Shown: piece by piece, positions 44,039 through 51,443 of the stretch
How positions within the stretch are numbered: the stretch's first letter is position 1
Layout: each line of letters opens with the position of its first letter
Assembly (NCBI RefSeq): GCF_900291955.1
Contig: NZ_OLMR01000006.1
Span: 62,001 to 126,000 of the forward strand
Direction: 5' to 3'
DNA: 64,000 nucleotides
From: Pseudoruminococcus massiliensis
GTDB taxonomy: Bacteria > Bacillota > Clostridia > Oscillospirales > Acutalibacteraceae
Program-made: the position numbers and the translations under genes
The notes under the pieces: model-generated
Seen by the model: only the letters and a program-made list of their open reading frames with translations
What the model was told of the DNA's origin: nothing
The model's database searches: none

Positions 44039-44431
44039 TTACCCCTGATTTATCAAACCCACTGCTACACTTATAAGCTTTTCAAACATCGGCATTGCTA
44101 TTATTAAAATTGCGGCTCTGCCTGCCAGCTCAACTCTTGAAGCAAGCGAACTTTGTCCAGAATCTCTGCAACAATCCCCAGCGAACTGACATAGAAAGCA
44201 TATTCCAACAGTTTTAAGCAATATACTTCCATATTCAGAAACAGCCCCCGCAGAATTTATAAGAATTTGCAATTCCTCTATAACAGGCAGAACCTTTGAA
44301 ATAATAGCTGTAAATATAAGAACTCCTGCACCAATCGCAAGAATAGTCGAAATTTCGGGAGTATGTTTCTTTATGGAAAGTGCAGAAATTGAAGCAAAAA
44401 TTCCTATAAAGCAAATACTTACTATATCCAT
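44039..44431 (-). CDS. spoIIIAD: Stage III sporulation protein AD
   Basis: 130-residue membrane protein of the SpoIIIA complex, with four hydrophobic segments. The pair SIKKHTPEISTILAIGAGVL and CFLCQFAGDCCRDSGQSSLA (about residues 98-117) is typical of the AC/AD family. It starts 2 bp after spoIIIAC. Mother-cell-specific (sigma-E) expression is known for this operon; no clear sigma-E site was identified here. Confidence 0.95.
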   Translation of the reverse strand: MDIVSICFIGIFASISALSIKKHTPEISTILAIGAGVLIFTAIISKVLPVIEELQILINSAGAVSEYGSILLKTVGICFLCQFAGDCCRDSGQSSLASRVELAGRAAILIIAMPMFEKLISVAVGLINQG

Positions 44432-44433
44432 AA

Positions 44434-44628
44434 CTAAAACCCGAAAAGCGTTTCTATTTCAGTAAAGAGTGTTGCAATCTCTTTAACAAGCATTAGCAAA
44501 ACCACTATCAAGCCTGCAAGCGTTGTCATCATAGCTTGCTCTTCCCTTCCTGAGCGGCTCAGAACGAGGCTCAACACAGCTACGATTATTCCTATTGCAG
44601 CTATTTTAAAGATAAAATCAACATTCAT
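44434..44628 (-). CDS. spoIIIAC: Stage III sporulation protein AC
   Basis: 64 residues, the usual size. Two hydrophobic helices flank the conserved SRSGREEQAMMTTLAG loop (about residues 24-39). It lies between spoIIIAB (20 bp) and spoIIIAD (2 bp). Confidence 0.95.
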   Translation of the reverse strand: MNVDFIFKIAAIGIIVAVLSLVLSRSGREEQAMMTTLAGLIVVLLMLVKEIATLFTEIETLFGF

Positions 44629-44648
44629 TTTTATCCTCCTTTTTATTT

Positions 44649-45158
44649 TTAAAGAATGATAAGAGAAACTGTTATTCCACCGAAAATTCCAAGCGTTCTA
44701 TATAGCTTTCCTTTTTGTGTAAGCTCTGTGCGAGCTTTTTCGAGTCTATCTTCAATCAAAGCAATGTTCAAATCTATGTGGCTAATCTCACCATCAATAT
44801 CTCTCTTTCCAAAATCTGTTCCAAAATCGGATATAAGCTCCTTATCTGCTTTAGAAAGTCTATACTTTCTAAACGCAGAATTAACTGCCCGCTCCCAAGA
44901 AATTTTCGCATTAGATTTATTCTTAATATTGCGGGTAAATTCTGCTGTCATAAAATCAAGCGGTTCATAGCCTGAATCATTCTTAAAAAGTTCACGAATA
45001 TCACAGGCTGAAAGTCTTATTCTTGTTTTTGTTTCACTCAAAAGAGAGATATATTTTTCAAGAAATTCTGTTCGTGATTTAAGCCTTAATGACGCATTTA
45101 TGCCAGCAAGACCTCCAGTAACAGATATAAGAAAAAGTCCTATCAGCTTTAAAATCAT
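44649..45158 (-). CDS. spoIIIAB: Stage III sporulation protein AB
   Basis: 169-residue protein with an N-terminal and a C-terminal membrane segment and a helical middle resembling type II secretion F-like proteins. LRLKSRTEFLEKYISLLSET and KADKELISDFGTDFGKRDID are family blocks. It overlaps spoIIIAA by 4 bp (ATGA). Confidence 0.94.
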   Translation of the reverse strand: MILKLIGLFLISVTGGLAGINASLRLKSRTEFLEKYISLLSETKTRIRLSACDIRELFKNDSGYEPLDFMTAEFTRNIKNKSNAKISWERAVNSAFRKYRLSKADKELISDFGTDFGKRDIDGEISHIDLNIALIEDRLEKARTELTQKGKLYRTLGIFGGITVSLIIL

Positions 45159-46087
45159 TTTGCACCTCGCAATCTGATAAGTTCCTTAATCTTACCAACA
45201 TTTTCTCTTGAATCAAGTATAACAATCGTTTTAAAAGCACCTGTTCCGATAAGAGCCTTGCCTTGATTTCTTGAAAGCAATTCGTGATAATTTTCTGCGT
45301 GTATAGTAGCAATTATACTCACACCAGCATTTATACCCTGCTCAATTGCTTGCATATCACTTGATGCTCCAATCTCATCACATATAATTGCTTCTGGTGA
45401 AAGAGTTCTCAAAGCTTGCATAATTCCATCAGCTTTTGAATAACCATTAAGAATATCTGCAAGTCCCAAATCATTTTTTGAAATTCCTGCATATGTACCA
45501 GAAAGTTCACTTCTTTCATCAACAACGCTTGTACGCATAATCCGACAATCTATCCCGAGTGAAATTCTTCTTGCAAGGTCACGCAAAATAGTTGTCTTTC
45601 CTGAACACGGCATACCTACTATCAATAACCCCCCGTCAAGCTTTCCAACCCTTCGCAAAAGTTCTTCAGAAGCATTGGGAATTTCTCTTGCAATTCTTAT
45701 ATTCAATGAGGAAATATCCCGAACGGAATTTATCTCTCCATGAATAGAAACTGCTGTTCCACAGATTCCTACACGATGACCACTGCCCATTGTTACAAAG
45801 CCGTTTTTAATCTCATTTTGATGGCTATAAACAGAATAGCAACAAATATTCTGAAATGTAGTAACAATATCCTCCATACTTGCCACAAGAGAATTTTTGT
45901 AGTTTTCAGATAAAGTAAATTTATTATCTACAAATAAAGTATCATTGCCAACAGATAATGCAAGTGGTTTTTCCGCTCGAACACGAATTTCCTGAACTTT
46001 AGCTTTAAGCTCGTTTGGAAGCTTGTAAACCGCTTTATATAGCCTATCACTCAAAGCACGAGAAGCTTCATTAAAGCGTTCACTCAT
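45155..46087 (-). CDS. spoIIIAA: Stage III sporulation protein AA (ATPase)
   Basis: Secretion-type ATPase of the SpoIIIA complex, 310 residues. Walker A is GMPCSGKTT (about residues 163-171), and the Walker B/catalytic region is EAIICDEIG. The N-terminal domain has the QEIRVRAEKPLAL block. I take the ATG at 46087 because AAAGGA is spaced for it; an ATG six codons earlier is too close to that site. It is the first gene of the operon, with hairpin element D beginning about 70 bp upstream of the start. Confidence 0.96.
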   Translation of the reverse strand: MSERFNEASRALSDRLYKAVYKLPNELKAKVQEIRVRAEKPLALSVGNDTLFVDNKFTLSENYKNSLVASMEDIVTTFQNICCYSVYSHQNEIKNGFVTMGSGHRVGICGTAVSIHGEINSVRDISSLNIRIAREIPNASEELLRRVGKLDGGLLIVGMPCSGKTTILRDLARRISLGIDCRIMRTSVVDERSELSGTYAGISKNDLGLADILNGYSKADGIMQALRTLSPEAIICDEIGASSDMQAIEQGINAGVSIIATIHAENYHELLSRNQGKALIGTGAFKTIVILDSRENVGKIKELIRLRGAK

Positions 46088-46157
46088 AATTCTCATTCCT
46101 TTCAATTGCTTGTCCTTTTAAGAAAATATATGACTTCGAAAACAAAAATAGAACTTC

Positions 46158-46486
46158 TTAGCTAACCAATTTTCCTAAAAAAATTAAAAGTTTCGCTCGA
46201 GCCTTTTTAAAGGCTCGCAGGGTTGAGGGACGGAGTCCCTCATGGGTTTTAAGGGCAACGCCCTTAACATCTCTTGCCCTCTAATGGGCGAACAAAGTTC
46301 GCCCATTTTTGACTAATATTGCTGACAAAAGAAAAAAGCGGCGGATAAAATCCGCCGCTCAAAGAGCAAAGAATGTTAAGAGCTTCGCCCTTAAAACCCA
46401 CCAAAGGCTCTGCCTTTGGAAACCGCAAGCTTTTGAAAAAGCTTGAGCAAAACTTTTAATTTTCTTTAGGAAAGTGCATTAGCTAA
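46158..46486. repeat. Hairpin-chain element, copy D, full two-armed unit with terminal inverted repeats
   Basis: The cleanest copy. Both ends are TTAGCTAA (46158-46165 and 46479-46486), continuing inward as imperfect inverted repeats of about 45 bp. Reverse arm: CGAGCC, GAGGGAC and TTAAGGGC hairpins; centre: GGGCGAAC/GTTCGCCC followed by TTTTT; forward arm: GCGGCGG, TTAAGAGC/GCCCTTAA (one mismatch), CCAAAGG/CCTTTGG and CAAGCTTTT hairpins. The third forward hairpin has the CCAAAGG class instead of GAGGGAC. It fills the spoIIIAA-DUF6062 gap. Confidence 0.9.
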
Positions 46487-46498
46487 TTGCTAATTAGT

Positions 46499-47203
46499 TC
46501 ACGCTTCTTCATCGTGTGTTGGCTCAAATCTTTCAGCAGTCAAGAACTCAATCGAGCGTTCTATACTATCACGAGAATTGCCCCAATCACCCTCTGCATT
46601 TCTATAATCATACATTTTGCAAAAATGCGATACATCACCTTGAAGTTCCTCAAGATAACCTCCGGCAAGCCTCGCTGTTTCCTCATAAAAAGGTACAACA
46701 CCTCTGCCCATTGCCTTTGTCGCCCCACTCATAAGTGCCGTATAATGCTCAAGACATATAAATTTCTGTTCAGAATATAACTGCTTGAATTCTGGATTCT
46801 GCTCCCACATCGCATAAACAATTCTATACATATTATCCATATTCATATTCACACGATTGCAAACAAAACAATCGTGTGTGAGCTTATCAAGATTAGCAAG
46901 AACCTTTTTATCAGGCTTACCCTTAACAGTTTTTGGCATAAGTTCTTCTGAAATTTTAAGCAAATGACTTTCAAGAATAAGTGCATTAGAAAGTCTGCTA
47001 CCTACTTTGAGCATCATTTTGAAGTGCCTATTGCAAAATCCTTGTTCATTAGTAGTGACACGAACATCAGGCTCCATCATAGCCGCACCTGTAACATACT
47101 CTGCCATTCTAAGCTCGAGCATATCTCTCATTCTACAAAACGGACAACCGTCTTTAGGAGCGAACACATCATTTATTGGTATACTGCAAATATCCTCTTT
47201 CAC
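46499..47203 (-). CDS. DUF6062 family protein, Cys-rich
   Basis: 234 residues of a domain of unknown function found in Clostridia. Paired cysteines and histidines recur: GCPFC (about residues 19-23), GFCNRH, CFVC and CLEH, suggesting a metal-binding or iron-sulfur protein. MMEPDVRVTTNEQGFCNRHF matches the conserved core. The start is a GTG overlapping the amidohydrolase stop (GTGA), so the two are translationally coupled. Function unknown. Confidence 0.82.
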   Translation of the reverse strand: MKEDICSIPINDVFAPKDGCPFCRMRDMLELRMAEYVTGAAMMEPDVRVTTNEQGFCNRHFKMMLKVGSRLSNALILESHLLKISEELMPKTVKGKPDKKVLANLDKLTHDCFVCNRVNMNMDNMYRIVYAMWEQNPEFKQLYSEQKFICLEHYTALMSGATKAMGRGVVPFYEETARLAGGYLEELQGDVSHFCKMYDYRNAEGDWGNSRDSIERSIEFLTAERFEPTHDEEA

Positions 47204-48009
47204 TTGCTTTCCTCCTCTGTATTTAAAACTTTAAGAGCATTTTTTCTGAATATCAATTCATATTCATTTTGAGAAAGCTCCATTTTTTCGAGCATTTCTA
47301 TATCATCGAAAGAATTCCACATAGGATAGTCTGTGCCAAATAACATTCTTTCAGCACCATATGCCTTAATTAATTCCTTACTTCTACGCTGACCTAAATA
47401 CATCATAGAGCTTGAAGTATCAAGATAGCAGTTCTTATTCTCAAGATATTGCAAGGCTAAATCCCAAAGTGACCAACCACCGAAATGTGCAGCAATAACT
47501 GTTAGCTTTGGAAAAGCATCAAGAACCTTTGCAAGTCTTTCTGGTCGTGAATACTGAAAACGATAATCTCCGCAATGCATAAGTATAGGCAATCTGCCCT
47601 CAAGCATTTCATAAAGCCTCATAGCCTTATCGCTATCCATAAGAAAACGCTGTGAATCCGGGTGAAGCTTTATTCCTTTTAAACCGAGAGATATACAGCG
47701 TTCGATTTCTTCTTCGGGATTTTCCATATCGGGGTGAAGCGTACCTAAGCCAAAAAGTATATCTGGATTTTCTGAACACTTCTTAGCAATAAAATTATTT
47801 ATACTTTGTACTGTTTTAGGAGTAACAGCAACAGACTGAACTGCAAATTGAGTCACACCCGATTTTTTACCATCTTCAATAAGCTGTTCAAGAGTTCCAT
47901 TATAATCCATTTTTATTCCATAACCGTCAGAAACACTTTGAGTTGCTCTTTCGGCGATATTTTCAGGGTATATATGTGCGTGAAAATTTATAATATTATT
48001 AAATGACAT
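47200..48009 (-). CDS. TIM-barrel amidohydrolase family protein
   Basis: 269-residue metal-dependent hydrolase of the amidohydrolase_2/ACMSD-like type. The opening NFHAHIYPENIA carries the HxH metal pair, KLHPDSQ and LPILMHCGD follow along the barrel, and MLFGTDYPMW carries the catalytic Asp. Substrate unknown; members of this group include decarboxylases and lactonases. Spacing is 2 bp from the small protein gene upstream and a 4-bp overlap with the DUF6062 gene downstream. Confidence 0.9.
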   Translation of the reverse strand: MSFNNIINFHAHIYPENIAERATQSVSDGYGIKMDYNGTLEQLIEDGKKSGVTQFAVQSVAVTPKTVQSINNFIAKKCSENPDILFGLGTLHPDMENPEEEIERCISLGLKGIKLHPDSQRFLMDSDKAMRLYEMLEGRLPILMHCGDYRFQYSRPERLAKVLDAFPKLTVIAAHFGGWSLWDLALQYLENKNCYLDTSSSMMYLGQRRSKELIKAYGAERMLFGTDYPMWNSFDDIEMLEKMELSQNEYELIFRKNALKVLNTEEESK

Positions 48010-48011
48010 AT

Positions 48012-48416
48012 TTATCCTTCTTTAAAGCTTTTTACTATCCATTTACCATCCTGATATTCCCACTCAATAGTACATTTTACATTATCACAGCCAACAATAG
48101 CTGCACCTGTATCTGAATTTGTAATTGTATAGGAATATGTAGTAGTTGCAGAATTTATTCTCCATTCCGTTGAAGGATATGAAAAATCTTGCTTTATAGC
48201 CTTAACATTAGTTGAGCTTGCTTTATTAAGCCAATCTAATTGCTTATATGTATAAAGATTAAGCACTCCTTCATATTTTTCTGGTAGAACATTTTCATGC
48301 TTCCATGAAGACTCAACAAGCTCCTTTGTCATCTGTGAAATATAAAAACTAAAACCAAAATAAGTGACCACACCAATTAGCACCAAACCAATTATAATTC
48401 CTATCAATTTTTTCAT
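48012..48416 (-). CDS. Small membrane-anchored protein of unknown function
   Basis: 134 residues: a hydrophobic anchor (about residues 4-23), then an outside domain with VESSWKHENVLPEKY, TTYSYTITNSDTGA and a final CTIEWEYQDGKWIVKSF. The closing strand pattern (W-x-x-x-DGKWxVxxF) resembles NTF2-like or DUF4829-like outside domains, but I cannot assign a family. AAAGGGC precedes the ATG. It is probably the first gene of a three-gene run with the amidohydrolase and DUF6062 genes. Confidence 0.75.
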   Translation of the reverse strand: MKKLIGIIIGLVLIGVVTYFGFSFYISQMTKELVESSWKHENVLPEKYEGVLNLYTYKQLDWLNKASSTNVKAIKQDFSYPSTEWRINSATTTYSYTITNSDTGAAIVGCDNVKCTIEWEYQDGKWIVKSFKEG

Positions 48417-48505
48417 AAGTAATCGCCCTTTCTTTTAATATTTAGTAGCATTATTATATTCCAACACAAAATAAAAGTAAACAGGCATTTCGACATTTTC
48501 CGAAA

Positions 48506-49009
48506 CTATATAGAAGGTAATTCTCCATAAAACCATAATTCATCTTTAAATATGAAATCCTCATCTACAATTTTTTCGTAGTATCCATATTCACTAAGTG
48601 AGGTTTTTATATTTCGTTTTCTGATAAATGAAATATTATCAGAAATTGGAGTCCAATATTGATATGGTTCTGTTCGATTCCAAAATTCACTCCAGTATTT
48701 TTCGTCATAGAAAATAATAATTTTAGAATTCCATAGATTAGGAACTGATAATACAGAAGTAACCTTGCAAAATTTAATATTTGAAGGTTTATTTGCAATA
48801 AAATGTTCTGTGGTTTCGAGCCATTTTCTACAAAATTCTGTTTTTACATTTCCGCTTGTACATCTATGCTCAATAAACATATCGCTTGGAACACTAAATT
48901 CCTCAAATTCTCCGACAATTCTTTCAAATGGAGTAAATCTGTCTATTGCCTTAAACATAGATTTTAATTTTCTATATTGTCCTCTTTGCTTTTTTCGTTC
49001 CATAAACAT
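48506..49009 (-). CDS. DUF3916 family protein
   Basis: 167-residue soluble protein. The run RKLKSMFKAIDRF, CRKWLETTEHFIANKPSN, IIIFYDEKYWSEFWNR, YWTPI and DELWFYGELP follows the conserved order of DUF3916, a domain of unknown function in Firmicutes. No ribosome binding site is visible before the first ATG or the ATG two codons later. It starts 17 bp after coaBC and may be expressed only by read-through. Confidence 0.72.
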   Translation of the reverse strand: MFMERKKQRGQYRKLKSMFKAIDRFTPFERIVGEFEEFSVPSDMFIEHRCTSGNVKTEFCRKWLETTEHFIANKPSNIKFCKVTSVLSVPNLWNSKIIIFYDEKYWSEFWNRTEPYQYWTPISDNISFIRKRNIKTSLSEYGYYEKIVDEDFIFKDELWFYGELPSI

Positions 49010-49025
49010 ACTATATTTAAAAAAT

Positions 49026-50219
49026 TCAGCCTTTCATAGCTATAAGTTTTGTCAATATCTCATCTGCAACAGCATCTTTTGAAAGCAAGCCAAGAGAAGT
49101 TTCGTCATTCTCAGTAATAATAGTTACTATATTAGTATCTACACCAAAGCCCGCACCCTTATCACTTATTGAATTAGCGACTATCATATCAGCATTTTTC
49201 TTTTTAAGCTTTTTGCGTGAATTTTCAATAAGATTTTCGGTTTCCATAGAGAAACCACATATAAGCTGACCTTCACGCTTAGACTCACCCAAGCTTTTAA
49301 GAATATCCTTAGTGCGTACAAGCTCTATTGTCATATCTCCATCATTTTTCTTTATTTTCTGTTCGGCAACAATCTTTGGCGTATAGTCTGCAACAGCCGC
49401 CGCCTTTATTATAATATCCTGCTTATACGCACAAGCTCTTACTGCATTATACATATCCTCTGCACTTTTCACCTTGATTACATCAACAAAATTCGGAAGT
49501 TCACACTCGGTCTTTCCTGCAATGAGTGTAACCTTTGCACCTCTCAGCATAGCTCTTTTTGCAAGAGCCGCTCCCATTTTTCCCGTTGAATGATTTGTAA
49601 TATATCTCACAGGGTCTAGGCTTTCACAGGTTGCTCCTGCCGTAACAAGAACTCTCATTCCGTCCATATCGTGTGGAAGTGCTATTGTTTTAAGTATATA
49701 ATCAAATAAAAGTGATTCATTAGGAAGTCTGCCATTGCCAATATCACCATTTGCAAGCATACCTGATTCAGGCGGAATTTCCTCATAACCATAGTGCTTT
49801 AGCTTTTGTATGTTATCAAATGTAATCGGATTACTATACATATTAGTATTCATAGCAGGTGCTATAATCTTAGGACAGTTACAAGCGAGAGCCGTTGTAG
49901 TGAGCATATCGTCTGCGATTCCGCAAGCAAGCTTTGCAATTACATTTGCTGTTGCAGGAGCGATTATAAGCAAATCGGCCTTTTTTGCAAGAGAAACATG
50001 CTCAACGCTATATTCAAAATTTTTATCAAAGGTATCAACTATGCACTTATGCTTCGTGAGTGTTTCAAAGGTAAATGGAGTTATAAACTCACAGGCATTT
50101 TTAGTCATAATAACATGAACCTCTGCCCCAGCTTTTATCAGCATACGAGCGAGATTCGGCATTTTATAGGCGGCAATTCCACCGCTCACACCGAGAAGTA
50201 CGGTTTTTCCTTTTAGCAT
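49026..50219 (-). CDS. coaBC: Bifunctional phosphopantothenoylcysteine decarboxylase/phosphopantothenate-cysteine ligase
   Basis: Two steps of coenzyme A synthesis in one protein of 397 residues. CoaC part: LLGVSGGIAAYK, the catalytic His in VEHVSLAKKADLL, and APAMNTNMY. CoaB part: VTAGATCESLDPVRYITNHS (about residues 190-209) and AAAVADYTP. The active-site Cys segment, usually LACGDxGxGR, reads LANGDIGNGR here, an Asn at the Cys position. The ATG at 50219 follows AGAAGGA. It is divergent from the trmN6-like gene, with element E between. Confidence 0.93.
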   Translation of the reverse strand: MLKGKTVLLGVSGGIAAYKMPNLARMLIKAGAEVHVIMTKNACEFITPFTFETLTKHKCIVDTFDKNFEYSVEHVSLAKKADLLIIAPATANVIAKLACGIADDMLTTTALACNCPKIIAPAMNTNMYSNPITFDNIQKLKHYGYEEIPPESGMLANGDIGNGRLPNESLLFDYILKTIALPHDMDGMRVLVTAGATCESLDPVRYITNHSTGKMGAALAKRAMLRGAKVTLIAGKTECELPNFVDVIKVKSAEDMYNAVRACAYKQDIIIKAAAVADYTPKIVAEQKIKKNDGDMTIELVRTKDILKSLGESKREGQLICGFSMETENLIENSRKKLKKKNADMIVANSISDKGAGFGVDTNIVTIITENDETSLGLLSKDAVADEILTKLIAMKG

Positions 50220-50261
50220 TATAATCCTTCTCTCCACAAAAATTATTTTTTAAAAAATCTT

Positions 50262-50510
50262 TTTAAGACGGCGAGCCGCCACTCCCAAAACGCAGTGCTT
50301 GACCGCACAGGACAATATGCGGAATCGTTCGGCAAGCATCACTCGACATTCTTACTTGTCTTATATTGTCGCATTTGTTGAAACCACCGAATTTTGCTAA
50401 CCAAACTTTCCCAAGACACTTAAAAGTTTTGCTCAAGCTTTTTCAAAAGCTTGCGGATTCCAAAGGTGGGGCCTTCGGTGGGTTTTAAGAACTCTATTTC
50501 TCTAACAATT
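50262..50510 (-). repeat. Hairpin-chain element, copy E
   Basis: Mainly reverse orientation. It starts with a GGCG/CGCC hairpin and the GAATCGTTCGGCAAGC module (50321-50336), interrupted by about 27 extra bases relative to copy B. A terminal repeat (TTTGCTAACCAAACTTTCC, near 50394-50411) then leads into CAAGCTTTT/AAAAGCTTG and CCAAAGG/CCTTCGG hairpins and GTGGGTTTTAAG. The rest of the arm is missing. Confidence 0.82.
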
Positions 50511-50574
50511 ATAAGCAAAAGCTAAAACAATGTCAAATTATCAGCTCTCAAGCTGAACTTTAAGCAATATAACA

Positions 50575-50604
50575 ATTTACATATTGATGTAAATGTGATA
50601 AAAT
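50575..50604 (+). promoter_or_regulatory. Promoter with overlapping palindrome upstream of the trmN6-like gene
   Basis: TTTACA (50576-50581) and TAAAAT (50599-50604) are 17 bases apart. A perfect inverted repeat, ATTTACAT (50575-50582) with ATGTAAAT (50587-50594), covers the -35 box and spacer, as an operator would. Confidence 0.6.
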
Positions 50605-50671
50605 TAAAATATATGTCAATATTTAGCTTATTATGTTGAATATTGAATTTTGCACGAAAAGTGGTGATTAA

Positions 50672-51424
50672 ATGCTTTTAGACGGTGAAAAATTTGAACC
50701 TCTCGGAAGTGGTATTGAAGTTATTGTTTCAAAAAGACATATTTTTTGGACAGATACCATTCTGCTTGCAAACTTCGCAAAGCCTAAAAAATCAGACCTT
50801 GCCTGTGACCTCGGCTGTGGCTGTGGAACTATACCACTGATTTGGTGCAGAGAGTCTGCAACCACGCCTGAAAATATTCTCGGCGTAGAGATTCAGCAAG
50901 AAGCCTATGATATGGCTTGCCGCAGTGTTGAGCATAATAAGCTTAAAGATAAAATTAATATAATTAATGCTGATTTACGAAATCTAAATGGAATCACACC
51001 CTTTGGCATATATAATCTTGTTGTGTGCAATCCTCCATATAAAGCTGAGGGTACGGGGATAGTAAATCCCGATAGTTCCCTTAAAGCTGCAAGGCACGAA
51101 AGCGAATGTACCATCGACGATATAACCGCCTGTGCGTCAAAGCTTTTGCAGTTTGGCGGAAGATTCTGCATATGTCAGCGACCTGAGCGCCTTCCGGATA
51201 TAACAGAGGCTATGCGTAAATATAACATTGAACCTAAACGACTGCGTTTCGTTCAGCTTAATACGAAAAAAACTCCTAAGTTGCTTTTGATTGAAGGCAG
51301 ACGAGGAGGAAATAAAGGCGGATTAAAGCTTGAACCTACGCTCCTGCTTGAAGATGATTTTGGAAATTGCAGTCAAGAAATGCTCGAAATCTATGGCTCA
51401 TTTGCACATGGCCATCAAAAATAA
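50672..51424 (+). CDS. TrmN6-like tRNA1(Val) adenine-37 N6-methyltransferase
   Basis: Class I SAM methyltransferase of 250 residues with motif I DLGCGCGTIPL (about residues 46-56), an acidic loop GVEIQQEA and the N6-adenine signature NPPY (about residues 122-125). The LLDGEKFEPLGSGIEVI start is that of the YfiC/TrmN6 family in Firmicutes, where it usually sits just before rsmI as here. The exact tRNA target is inferred from E. coli. Confidence 0.9.
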   Translation: MLLDGEKFEPLGSGIEVIVSKRHIFWTDTILLANFAKPKKSDLACDLGCGCGTIPLIWCRESATTPENILGVEIQQEAYDMACRSVEHNKLKDKINIINADLRNLNGITPFGIYNLVVCNPPYKAEGTGIVNPDSSLKAARHESECTIDDITACASKLLQFGGRFCICQRPERLPDITEAMRKYNIEPKRLRFVQLNTKKTPKLLLIEGRRGGNKGGLKLEPTLLLEDDFGNCSQEMLEIYGSFAHGHQK

Positions 51425-51443
51425 TTTTAATATAAGGTGAATT

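Noticed and set aside
23153-50671. tRNA genes or an integrated phage at the repeat-filled gaps
   Set aside because: No cloverleaf, CCA-adjacent TTCGA stem, integrase or attachment-site duplication was found; the gaps are explained by the hairpin-chain elements.
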